Positions 32,129 to 39,813 of a stretch of 60,182 nucleotides of DNA are shown here, piece after piece; the first letter of the stretch is position 1; every line of letters begins with the position of its first letter. This stretch comes from Hungatella sp. (GTDB taxonomy: Bacteria > Bacillota > Clostridia > Lachnospirales > Lachnospiraceae), in NCBI GenBank assembly GCA_022796015.1, contig JAAWHU010000012.1, positions 1 through 60,182 of the forward strand, given 5' to 3'. The notes beneath the pieces were generated by a model, which saw nothing but the letters and a program-made list of their open reading frames with translations, was not told where the DNA came from and made no database searches. Both the position numbers and the translations under genes were made by a program.

Positions 32129-33577
32129 GAGAACACCATTCTGTTTGGAAAATATCAGCTGGTGCGTACATTGGGGCAGGGGCGAAGCGGAACGGTATAT
32201 TTGGCAGTCCACATGGAATTAAAGGAGTACCGGGCTGTTAAGCAGGTTCCCAAGTCATCCGCGGACTATGAGCAGTTTAAAAAGGAAGCGCTTCTTCTGA
32301 CTTCTTTGAGCCATGAAGGGATTCCTATTGTGTACGACCTGGAAGAAGATTGCAGCTATAGTTATCTTATTGAGGAATATCTGGAGGGAGACACTCTCTA
32401 TGACCTGGTGAAAAACCAGGGACATCTGAATCAGGAAGCAGTGATCCGTATTGGGATCCAGATCTGCAGCCTGGTCCACTACCTGCATTCGGCAGGACAA
32501 ACCCCTATTTTGTATTTGGATTTACAACCTAAAAATCTGTTATTCTGTCATGGGCATGTAAAGCTCTTAGATTTTGACCATGCAGTCTCTGCGTATGAGG
32601 CCAACCATGCCCCATGTCGTTATGGAACCCCGGGATTCTGCGCACCGGAGCAAAGAACGGGAGACACGTTGGGAGTCTATACCGATATTTATCAGATCGG
32701 TGCTCTATTATATTACCTTTCCACAGGACAGACAAAAGAAAAAAGCAGCACGGCGGACGGGGAATTCGGAAGGATCATCGAAATCTGTGTCAGAGAGAAT
32801 CAGATGGACAGGTATCCATCGATTGAAGAATTAAAAAAAGATTTAGAAACGTTATATTCTCAAACAGGTGTTTTCAAAGAAAATCAATCATCTCTTATAG
32901 TGGCCCTGGCAGGCAGCCGGCACGGTGTGGGAACCACTCACCTTGCCATAGGACTGGCTTGTTATCTGGAAGGTCTGGGTTACAGAACACTTTACGAAGA
33001 GCGGAATCCTTCGGGGGACGTAAGGGCTATGGCGGCCCGCAGCAAAAGCACTGTGGATTCCTACGGCATCTGCAGGATTCGTCATACAGCCATGAAGCCA
33101 TGGTACGGTCCGGCAGTACACTTAAAACCGGCATCATACCCAGTGATCATCCGGGATTACGGAACAGAATGGAAAACGGTGAAGGATGACGGAGATATTA
33201 CGGCGTTATGGCTGGTACATGGAGGAAAATGGTGGGAACAGGAGGCCGGAAGGGAAGCGGTCAGGAGACTAAAAGAAAGTCCTGGATTCGCAGTGCTTTA
33301 TAACCGGACAATACCGGGGATGCGGCCGGATCTGCCGGAGGGAATCTCTGTAAAGCGATGTTTTCAGGTTCCTGTCTTTGAGGAGCCATGGAAACCGGGA
33401 GAGGAGGCAAAGTCCTTTTTTAGGACGGTGATGAGGGCAGTCTTAGAGCCGGAAGCAGGATTTTGTATTACAGAGACCAAAAGGCAGGCCGGTATCTTAG
33501 CCAAAATAGTGAGAAAAGGGCTGTTTCAAATAGCCGGGGCCCGAAATACGAAAGAAAGGACAAAGAACAGGAAATGA
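32126..33577 (+). CDS. Ser/Thr protein kinase fused to a TadZ/CpaE-like ATPase domain, probable ATA start
   Basis: 483 residues from ATA. The kinase domain (about 8-245) begins FGKYQLVRTLGQGRSGTVYLA, with glycine loop, Lys of RAVKQV, catalytic loop YLDLQPKN (Asp132; HRD reads YLD), DFD in place of DFG, and GFCAPEQ. A GTG start at 32162 would remove the first kinase strand, so ATA 32126 with its ideal site is preferred. Residues 258-480 form a MinD/TadZ-like P-loop fold, AGSRHGVGTTHLAIGLA, where Thr replaces the Walker A Lys, as in TadZ/CpaE. No transmembrane or PASTA segment. The next gene encodes a free-standing relative of the second domain, 32 bp away. Confidence 0.8.
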   Translation: MENTILFGKYQLVRTLGQGRSGTVYLAVHMELKEYRAVKQVPKSSADYEQFKKEALLLTSLSHEGIPIVYDLEEDCSYSYLIEEYLEGDTLYDLVKNQGHLNQEAVIRIGIQICSLVHYLHSAGQTPILYLDLQPKNLLFCHGHVKLLDFDHAVSAYEANHAPCRYGTPGFCAPEQRTGDTLGVYTDIYQIGALLYYLSTGQTKEKSSTADGEFGRIIEICVRENQMDRYPSIEELKKDLETLYSQTGVFKENQSSLIVALAGSRHGVGTTHLAIGLACYLEGLGYRTLYEERNPSGDVRAMAARSKSTVDSYGICRIRHTAMKPWYGPAVHLKPASYPVIIRDYGTEWKTVKDDGDITALWLVHGGKWWEQEAGREAVRRLKESPGFAVLYNRTIPGMRPDLPEGISVKRCFQVPVFEEPWKPGEEAKSFFRTVMRAVLEPEAGFCITETKRQAGILAKIVRKGLFQIAGARNTKERTKNRK

Positions 33578-33609
33578 AAGAGGGATAGAGAGGAAAGGCG
33601 GCGAAATAT

Positions 33610-34245
33610 ATGAGATTTGCAAGAAACCCTTACAAAGGAAACAAAGGGGGGCCGCGAATCATAGGGATCGCCGGAATAGGACGGGGAACAGGAGTCACCC
33701 ACACGGTTCTGATGCTTGCCAATTATCTTCAGGGGGCAGAGGGGAGGCAGACGGCGGTTCTGGAATGGAATGACCACAAAGATTTTTACCGCTTTGGAAG
33801 TATATGCACAGGGCAGGGCGGGGATCGATCCTGTTACCGGATTCAGGATGTGAATTATTATCCCCAGGCAGACGGAAGCAGGCTGGCAGAATGCTTGGAG
33901 GCAGGGTACCAGCAGATACTGATCGACTTTGGTGCTATGGGAAAAATGACTTATGTGGAGTTGATGCGATGCAGCAGTGTGTGGCTTCTCATGTCCTTCA
34001 GTGAGTGGCAGATGGAAGCGTTTTGGGAATTTGTAAAATCAAAGGAATCCCCGAAGCAGAGAAGCTGGCAATATTTTACTGTGTTCGGCAGTGAAGAATC
34101 CAGAAAAGAATGGAATAAAAGGCGGAATCCCAAGATTTGGCGAATTCCTCTTTCAGTAGACGCTTTCACGGTTACCAGGCAGTTTATGGAATGGGCAGAG
34201 ACCACACTGCGCACAAGTTCCTTTTCAGGTGATGTGTCACGATAA
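33610..34245 (+). CDS. TadZ/CpaE-like P-loop protein lacking Walker lysine
   Basis: 211 residues. The Walker-like sequence GIGRGTGVTHTVLMLANYLQG (about 22-42) aligns with the second domain of the upstream kinase (G-x-G-x-T-H core) and again lacks Lys, with Val in its place. A later ILIDFGAMG is the probable Walker B region. No pilus genes are nearby, so a link to Tad pili is only by domain resemblance. It probably works with the kinase, as partner or substrate. AAAGGCGG precedes the ATG. Confidence 0.72.
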   Translation: MRFARNPYKGNKGGPRIIGIAGIGRGTGVTHTVLMLANYLQGAEGRQTAVLEWNDHKDFYRFGSICTGQGGDRSCYRIQDVNYYPQADGSRLAECLEAGYQQILIDFGAMGKMTYVELMRCSSVWLLMSFSEWQMEAFWEFVKSKESPKQRSWQYFTVFGSEESRKEWNKRRNPKIWRIPLSVDAFTVTRQFMEWAETTLRTSSFSGDVSR

Positions 34246-34299
34246 ATCTCCTTAGTAGGAAAAGGAATGGCCATTGAGGATGATAGAGGAGAGAGTCAA

Positions 34300-34524
34300 A
34301 TGAAAGAGTACAGTATGGAGGATCAGAAGCAGTATGTGGAGGGATTGAGGAGGTTTGAGTCCAAAGGAATTCCGGTGTATATCGATGGGCATGAACCTGA
34401 GGAGAAGGACTGGGATAAGATCTTCCAGGTCCAGGAGGATGGAGCGTTCTACATGTGTGATTATGTAGGAACCGACGAAGGTACATTAAAAGAGATCCGG
34501 TTCGACCGGGTCTACAACCGATAA
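34300..34524 (+). CDS. Conserved small hypothetical protein, 74 aa
   Basis: Acidic small protein: a helical opening (MKEYSMEDQKQYVEGLRRFE) and a beta-rich remainder with GIPVYIDGHEP, DWDKIFQV, GAFYMCDYVG and IRFDRVYNR. No named family. The ATG at 34300 has AGGAGAG 8 nt upstream; an in-frame ATG at 34267 has none. It ends the kinase module. Confidence 0.65.
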   Translation: MKEYSMEDQKQYVEGLRRFESKGIPVYIDGHEPEEKDWDKIFQVQEDGAFYMCDYVGTDEGTLKEIRFDRVYNR

Positions 34525-34530
34525 CTTTAA

Positions 34531-34588
34531 GGGAGTCCCGGAGAATACCATATTCAGCTGCAGCCAAAATCAAAGGACTCCCGGTATT
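34531..34588 (+). other. Hairpin with possible pseudoknot
   Basis: GGGAGTCC (34531-34538) pairs with GGACTCCC (34575-34582). AATACC in the loop (34544-34549) is complementary to GGTATT (34583-34588) just after the stem, so an H-type pseudoknot is possible. It may act as 3' end of the kinase module; the run after it is A-rich, not T-rich. Confidence 0.4.
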
Positions 34589-34614
34589 AAAAAAAATGTA
34601 AGAAGTCAACCCGG

Positions 34615-34654
34615 AAAAATGTGGTATAATCAACAGAGATTATACCACATTTTT
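34615..34654. promoter_or_regulatory. 17-bp perfect palindrome with divergent extended -10 elements
   Basis: AAAAATGTGGTATAATC and GATTATACCACATTTTT are perfect reverse complements around AACAGA. Each arm holds TGTGGTATAAT, an extended -10. The rightward one serves the GH18 gene; the leftward one would read toward the kinase module. As RNA the rightward transcript would begin inside the right arm. Confidence 0.65.
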
Positions 34655-34689
34655 GGGCTTTGCCCAAAATGGAGACTAAAGGAGGACCC

Positions 34690-36348
34690 TTGAAGGAGAA
34701 GAGGATTCCATTATTAATAGCCATCGGACTCATTGTCCTGATTCTGTTAGGAACCATAGTCTGGGAGGTGGCAAAGCGGTATATCCCCACAAAGGAGCCG
34801 GCTGATTTAGGAATGGTACTCGGAGTGAGCGGGGAGGAGACGGCGATTTTTTTCAATGAAGAACTGCAGGAAGACAAGGGAATTACCCGTGATGGGCAGC
34901 TTTATCTGCCTATTGAATGGGTCAATGCCAACATAAACGAGAAGTTTTACTGGGACGACGTGGAAAAACTTTTGGTCTATACCCTTCCGGATACCATTGT
35001 TTATGCAGACAAACGTACAACAGGCAGCACAGGACTGCCCCTTATGCTTGTGGAGAAAGAGAAGATTTATCTCTCTTTGGGACTCATCAATAATTATACG
35101 GCGGCAGAGGTTCTCACTTACATAGAAGGGGAGCATAAAAGGATTTATCTTGATAACCGCTGGGAACCCCGAAAGACCGGCAGTATGGTCAAGAAAGCGG
35201 CTGTGCGTGTGGAGGGGAATATTAAGAGTCCTGTTCTTACCTATGGGGAAAAGGGAGGACAGCTGACGATTCTTGAGCAGGGAGAAGAGTGGGTCAAGGT
35301 CAGAACAGGAGACGGTTTCACGGGATATGTGAAATCTAAGACCATTGGAGATATTCAGACACAGGAGAACCCCTGTACCATGGAACTTCCCCAGTACACC
35401 AGCATTTCCATGGATGAAAAAATATGCTTAGTCTGGCATCAGGTAACCCATGAGGACGCCAACGGCGCTATGGAGGAATTGATAGCTAACACAAAAGGAG
35501 TGAATGTGATTGCCCCCACATGGTTTGCCCTTACAGATAATAAGGGGAATTATCATTCCTACGGCGACCGGACCTATGTGGACAAAGCCCACGAACTGGG
35601 CCTTAAGGTGTGGGCGGCCCTGGATAATTTTAATATGGGAAAGAATGTGAATTCCGAGATTCTCTTTGCCCAGACATCGGTGCGCAAGAAGCTTATAGCC
35701 AATCTTATGGCGGATGTGAAGGCTCTTGATCTGGATGGGATTAATTTGGATATTGAAGGGATCAAGCCTGAGGCAGGCCCTCACTATGTTCAGTTTATCA
35801 GAGAGCTTTCCGTGTCATGCCGCAAAGAAGGAGTGGTGCTGTCAGTCGATAATTATGTGCCTGCCGGTTACAATGCATTCTATAATCGGGCGGAGCAGGG
35901 CAGAGTTGCGGACTATGTGATTGTTATGGGCTATGATGAGCACTATGCCGGAGGGGAAGCAGGATCCGTGGCGTCTTATCCCTATGTTAAGGAGGGAATT
36001 GAGAAGACTCTGGAACAGGTCCCCCATGACAAGGTGATCAATGCAGTGCCCTTCTATACCAGGGTGTGGACAGAAAAGGATGGGAAGACCACCTCCTCGG
36101 CGCTGGGGATTGAAGGTGCTAAAAAATGGATTGAGGACCATGATGTGAGCCTGTACTGGCAGGAAACCCTAGGGCAGTTTTATGGAGAGCTTCAGACTGA
36201 GGAAGGTTTTAAGCAGATCTGGATGGAGGAGGAGCGGTCTTTAGGCCTTAAGATGGAGCTCATAGAGCAGTACGATCTGGCCGGAGTGGGCTGCTGGAAA
36301 CTGGGATTTGAACCCGCTTCCATATGGGATATTGTAAAAGTAAAGTAA
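34690..36348 (+). CDS. Membrane-anchored GH18 glycosidase, spore-cortex/YdhD-like
   Basis: 552 residues from TTG 34690, chosen because AAAGGAGG sits 4 nt upstream and a basic KEKR precedes the first membrane helix (an ATG at 34669 is alternative). After the helix comes a copper-amine-oxidase-like/SH3 region (about 40-235, including KVRTGDGFTGYVKSK) and a GH18 barrel with the motif DLDGINLDIEG, Glu356 being the catalytic acid. GH18 proteins with this layout cut peptidoglycan amino-sugar bonds, many in spore germination or wall turnover. It is 13 bp before the metallophosphoesterase gene. Confidence 0.87.
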   Translation: MKEKRIPLLIAIGLIVLILLGTIVWEVAKRYIPTKEPADLGMVLGVSGEETAIFFNEELQEDKGITRDGQLYLPIEWVNANINEKFYWDDVEKLLVYTLPDTIVYADKRTTGSTGLPLMLVEKEKIYLSLGLINNYTAAEVLTYIEGEHKRIYLDNRWEPRKTGSMVKKAAVRVEGNIKSPVLTYGEKGGQLTILEQGEEWVKVRTGDGFTGYVKSKTIGDIQTQENPCTMELPQYTSISMDEKICLVWHQVTHEDANGAMEELIANTKGVNVIAPTWFALTDNKGNYHSYGDRTYVDKAHELGLKVWAALDNFNMGKNVNSEILFAQTSVRKKLIANLMADVKALDLDGINLDIEGIKPEAGPHYVQFIRELSVSCRKEGVVLSVDNYVPAGYNAFYNRAEQGRVADYVIVMGYDEHYAGGEAGSVASYPYVKEGIEKTLEQVPHDKVINAVPFYTRVWTEKDGKTTSSALGIEGAKKWIEDHDVSLYWQETLGQFYGELQTEEGFKQIWMEEERSLGLKMELIEQYDLAGVGCWKLGFEPASIWDIVKVK

Positions 36349-36361
36349 CAGAGGCAAAAGC

Positions 36362-37795
36362 ATGAAGAAAAAGCACATATTATGGTTATGTGCAGGGGTT
36401 CTGATTCTGGGCGGGTGTTCTTTTCTGGATCCGGAACAAAAGAAACCTCCTGCAGCAGGTTCGGATATTATTATTGAGAGAGAGACGACAGAGGCAGAGA
36501 CGGAGGCAGGCCCTTCCTCGCCCTGGGCTCCGCCGGAGGAGACCACCATTGCGCCTCTTGAACTGCCGGAGCGGTCCACAGAGACCGGAACCGTGAACTC
36601 TGAGATTATAATTGCATCGGATATTCATTACCTTGCAAAAGAGCTGACGGATTTCGGAGTAGCCTTTGACAATATGGCGGTTAATGAAGATGGGAAGATG
36701 GTATCCTATGTGTGGGAGATTACCGATGCATTTTTAGACCAGGTTATAGCCAGAAGACCCCAGATTCTGATACTGGCCGGAGATCTGACTCTGAACGGAG
36801 AGCTGGTAAGCCAGGAGGCTTTTGCACATCTGCTGAAAAGGGTTGAGAAAGCCGGGATTCCCGTAGTCGTGATTCCGGGCAATCACGACATTAACAACCC
36901 TAAGGCAGCCTCCTTTCGGGGCAATGATATGATTCCGGCCAAGACCACAAGCCCTGAGGATTTCGTCAGGATTTATAAAGACTATGGCTACGGTGAGGCG
37001 GTGAGCCGAGACCCCTCCTCTTTAAGCTATGTCTATGAGATGACAGATGGAACCTGGCTTTTGATGCTGGACAGCTGTCAGTATGAGGAAGGGGCCATGG
37101 TTGGCGGGATGATCAGAACAGGTACTTATGAGTGGATGGAGAAGCAGTTGGAGAGAGCATATGACGAGGGTCACCGGGTCATTACCGTGTCCCATCACAA
37201 TCTGCTGGATGAGACCAAGATTTACCAGAACGACTGTACCATCGAGCACAGCGAGGAACTGGAGCGGCTTCTCGATGGCTGGGATGCAGGCCTGTTCTTA
37301 AGCGGCCATCTTCATATGCAGCACTATAAGACCTCCGAAGATTACAACATCGACGAGATCGTTACCTCCGCTCTTTCGATATATCCCTGCCAATATGGAG
37401 TCCTGCAGTATTTTAGTGCTGACAACTATTTTTACCATACGGAATACACAGATGTAACCAGCTGGGCTCAGGAGAAAAACAATCCGGATCCCAACCTTCA
37501 TAATTTTCTTGGATATGCCAATGAGTTTCTGGAAGATATCTTTTATAGAAAGGCTTGTCAGGAGCTGAAGGATCAGGAGCTGAATCAGGAACAGATTGAG
37601 AGCATGGCAAAGCTGTATGCCATGGTTAATGTGGAAGCCGTGTCGGGAACGGCTTATCAAGTTAAGAATTATGTACTTAGCCGGGAGGCGTATCAGCTTT
37701 GGAAGGAATATGAGCGCAGCAGTGTGCTGTGTATGTATCTCAACGAGCTGTTAGAAGAGGCGACTGTGGATTATAATGAACGGCGCAGGCCGTAG
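36362..37795 (+). CDS. Exported metallophosphoesterase lipoprotein
   Basis: 477 residues. Lipobox ILGGC at about 17-20, an acidic/Thr-Pro linker, then a calcineurin-like domain: ASDIHYLA (DxH), AGDLTLNGE (GD), PGNHDINN (GNHD), SHHN and SGHLHMQHY (GHxH). The complete metal site argues for an active phosphodiesterase or phosphatase outside the cell membrane. Substrate unknown. The adjacent GH18 and amidase genes suggest an envelope role. Confidence 0.88.
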   Translation: MKKKHILWLCAGVLILGGCSFLDPEQKKPPAAGSDIIIERETTEAETEAGPSSPWAPPEETTIAPLELPERSTETGTVNSEIIIASDIHYLAKELTDFGVAFDNMAVNEDGKMVSYVWEITDAFLDQVIARRPQILILAGDLTLNGELVSQEAFAHLLKRVEKAGIPVVVIPGNHDINNPKAASFRGNDMIPAKTTSPEDFVRIYKDYGYGEAVSRDPSSLSYVYEMTDGTWLLMLDSCQYEEGAMVGGMIRTGTYEWMEKQLERAYDEGHRVITVSHHNLLDETKIYQNDCTIEHSEELERLLDGWDAGLFLSGHLHMQHYKTSEDYNIDEIVTSALSIYPCQYGVLQYFSADNYFYHTEYTDVTSWAQEKNNPDPNLHNFLGYANEFLEDIFYRKACQELKDQELNQEQIESMAKLYAMVNVEAVSGTAYQVKNYVLSREAYQLWKEYERSSVLCMYLNELLEEATVDYNERRRP

Positions 37796-37807
37796 AGATG
37801 CAATGGG

Positions 37808-37850
37808 AACTGCCGCAAAACCTGATAACCAGGTTTTGCGGCAGTTTTTG
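37808..37850. terminator. Bidirectional terminator
   Basis: AACTGCCGCAAAACCT (37808-37823) and AGGTTTTGCGGCAGTT (37831-37846) form a perfect 16-bp stem, followed by TTTTTG. It serves the phosphoesterase gene and the convergent cwlD. Confidence 0.93.
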
Positions 37851-37856
37851 TCTGAG

Positions 37857-38561
37857 TCAATGGGTGTTGATATATTCCATAATACCCATATGAATCGTCC
37901 AGGCCAGACGGTCCTGATATTCTTTGGATGTCAGCTGTGCGGCGTCATGGCGGTTGCTTAAAAATCCGCATTCCACAATAACAATAGGGGAGCGGACATG
38001 GAGCAGAAGGTAGTAATTGCCGTTGGATTTGGCAGTGCGTGTGTTGTCTTCCCCCTGAACATAGTCAAAGCGTTTCTGAAGGATTTCCGCCAGCTCTTTT
38101 CCCTTCTGAGAATCTTTATAGTAAAAGACCTGACCTCCCTTTACATATTCTTCATGATAGCTGTTTTGGTGGATACTGACTGTAAGGACAGGATCAGTTT
38201 TGTTGATTAGGTTGCAGCGGTTTTTCATATCCGCAGATTTTTTATTGCTGTCCTTGTCATTGTAAAGGCCGCAGTCGCTGTCTCTGGTCATAACCACATC
38301 AATGTCCGAGGCTTCAAGATACTGCTTCAGCCTCATGGCAATCTCCAGGTTAATATCTTTTTCCAGGCTTCCATCGACTCCTACTTTTCCGGGATCCCAG
38401 CCTCCATGCCCGCTGTCAATCACCACAACAGGACGGGCAGGGGAAACGCGGGAGTCACCGGAGGAAGTCAGTATGGCGGCCTGTCTGCCCATGTGGTAGA
38501 GGAGGAATAAAAGAAGAAGAGTCATAATCCATTCCAGGCGGGTTTTCATTGTCTGATTCAC
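37857..38561 (-). CDS. cwlD: N-acetylmuramoyl-L-alanine amidase CwlD
   Basis: 234 residues: a membrane anchor (about 10-28) and an Amidase_3 domain with VIDSGHGGWDPGKVG (zinc His), a LEKDINLEIA segment, SIHQNS (zinc His) and VIVECGFLSN (catalytic Glu). CwlD with GerS makes muramic-delta-lactam in spore cortex, needed for germination. The length and the short anchor fit CwlD better than vegetative amidases that carry wall-binding domains. Confidence 0.87.
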   Translation of the reverse strand: MNQTMKTRLEWIMTLLLLFLLYHMGRQAAILTSSGDSRVSPARPVVVIDSGHGGWDPGKVGVDGSLEKDINLEIAMRLKQYLEASDIDVVMTRDSDCGLYNDKDSNKKSADMKNRCNLINKTDPVLTVSIHQNSYHEEYVKGGQVFYYKDSQKGKELAEILQKRFDYVQGEDNTRTAKSNGNYYLLLHVRSPIVIVECGFLSNRHDAAQLTSKEYQDRLAWTIHMGIMEYINTH

Positions 38562-38631
38562 ATACTGCTCCGGAAAGTGTTCTTGGTTTAAGTATATTGA
38601 AGAATGGGAAAAAAAGAACCGCCTGCCCAGG

Positions 38632-38660
38632 TTGCAATCTGGATTTCCTTTGTGTATAAT
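38632..38660 (+). promoter_or_regulatory. Predicted promoter of tsaC/sua5
   Basis: TTGCAA, a 17-bp spacer and a perfect TATAAT, 52 bp before the ATG. Confidence 0.72.
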
Positions 38661-38711
38661 AGGAAGATGTTTTATAAAAGAACCAGAATATCTGTATAAG
38701 AAGGAAGAAAT

Positions 38712-39794
38712 ATGAAAACGAAAATCGTTATAATAGATAAGGCCTCTTTTCAGGATGAGGAGCTTTGGGAGGCTGCGAAGATCCTTCGGTCAGGAGGGCT
38801 GGTGGCATTTCCTACTGAGACTGTATATGGTCTGGGGGCTAATGCCCTGGATGAAGAAGCAGCTGCAAAGATATACGGGGCAAAGGGACGTCCGTCAGAC
38901 AACCCTCTCATTGCCCATATCAGCGCCATGGAGGAACTTCTCCCCCTTGTGACAGAGATTAGTCAGGCCGGAAGAAGGCTTATGGAGGCCTACTGGCCAG
39001 GGCCTCTGACTCTGATCCTTCCTAAGAGCAGTATGGTGCCGTTTAAGACTACGGGAGGCCTTTCTACTGTGGCAGTGCGGATGCCAGGGGATCCCGTAGC
39101 AAACCGTCTTATTAAGCTGGCAGGCGTGCCTATCGCAGCGCCGAGTGCCAATGCTTCAGGACGTCCGAGTCCCACGACAGCGGAGCATGTGTACCAGGAT
39201 ATGGACGGAAAGATTGAGATGATTGTAGATGGAGGGCCGGTGGGGATCGGTGTGGAGTCTACCATTGTAGATGTGACAGGGCCTGTTCCCATAATGCTGA
39301 GACCGGGAGCGGTGACTCTGGAGATGCTGAAAAGTACTGTGGGACAAGTGGAGATGGATCCGGCTATTGCAGGGCCCGTAGCGGCAGATGTAAAGCCCAA
39401 GGCTCCGGGGATGAAGTACCGCCACTATGCGCCTAAGGCAGAGCTGGTGCTTGTGGAGGAGGAAGGCAGCGGACAAGGGCAGGGAGAAGTAAGCCTAAAA
39501 GCTGTGGAAGCCATAAGGGCCATGACCCTTGACCAGTTAAGCCGGGGCAGAAAGGTTGGAATTATCTGCACCGACGAGACAAAGGGCCGGTATCCTAAGG
39601 AAGCGGAGATCCGCAGCCTGGGACCAAAGGACAGCCAGGAAGCAATAGCCCGCAATTTGTTCGGTGTGCTGAGAGAGTTTGACAGTCTTGAGGTAACCCT
39701 GATCTATTCGGAAAGTTTCCCCAAAGACCACTTAGGCCAGGCTATAATGAACAGACTTACCAAGGCGGCAGGGTATCACATCATAAAAGTATGA
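38712..39794 (+). CDS. tsaC: Threonylcarbamoyl-AMP synthase (Sua5/YwlC)
   Basis: 360 residues: a YrdC domain (about 10-200; GGLVAFPTETVYGLGANAL, KGRPSDNPLIAHI, PSANASGRPSPTTAEHV) and a C-terminal Sua5 domain (about 235-355) joined by the PGMKYRHYAPKA linker. It makes threonylcarbamoyl-AMP from Thr, bicarbonate and ATP for the t6A37 modification of ANN-decoding tRNAs. GAAGGAAG lies 8 nt before the ATG. Confidence 0.94.
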   Translation: MKTKIVIIDKASFQDEELWEAAKILRSGGLVAFPTETVYGLGANALDEEAAAKIYGAKGRPSDNPLIAHISAMEELLPLVTEISQAGRRLMEAYWPGPLTLILPKSSMVPFKTTGGLSTVAVRMPGDPVANRLIKLAGVPIAAPSANASGRPSPTTAEHVYQDMDGKIEMIVDGGPVGIGVESTIVDVTGPVPIMLRPGAVTLEMLKSTVGQVEMDPAIAGPVAADVKPKAPGMKYRHYAPKAELVLVEEEGSGQGQGEVSLKAVEAIRAMTLDQLSRGRKVGIICTDETKGRYPKEAEIRSLGPKDSQEAIARNLFGVLREFDSLEVTLIYSESFPKDHLGQAIMNRLTKAAGYHIIKV

Positions 39795-39813
39795 TTCTGA
39801 GACAGGAAAAATC

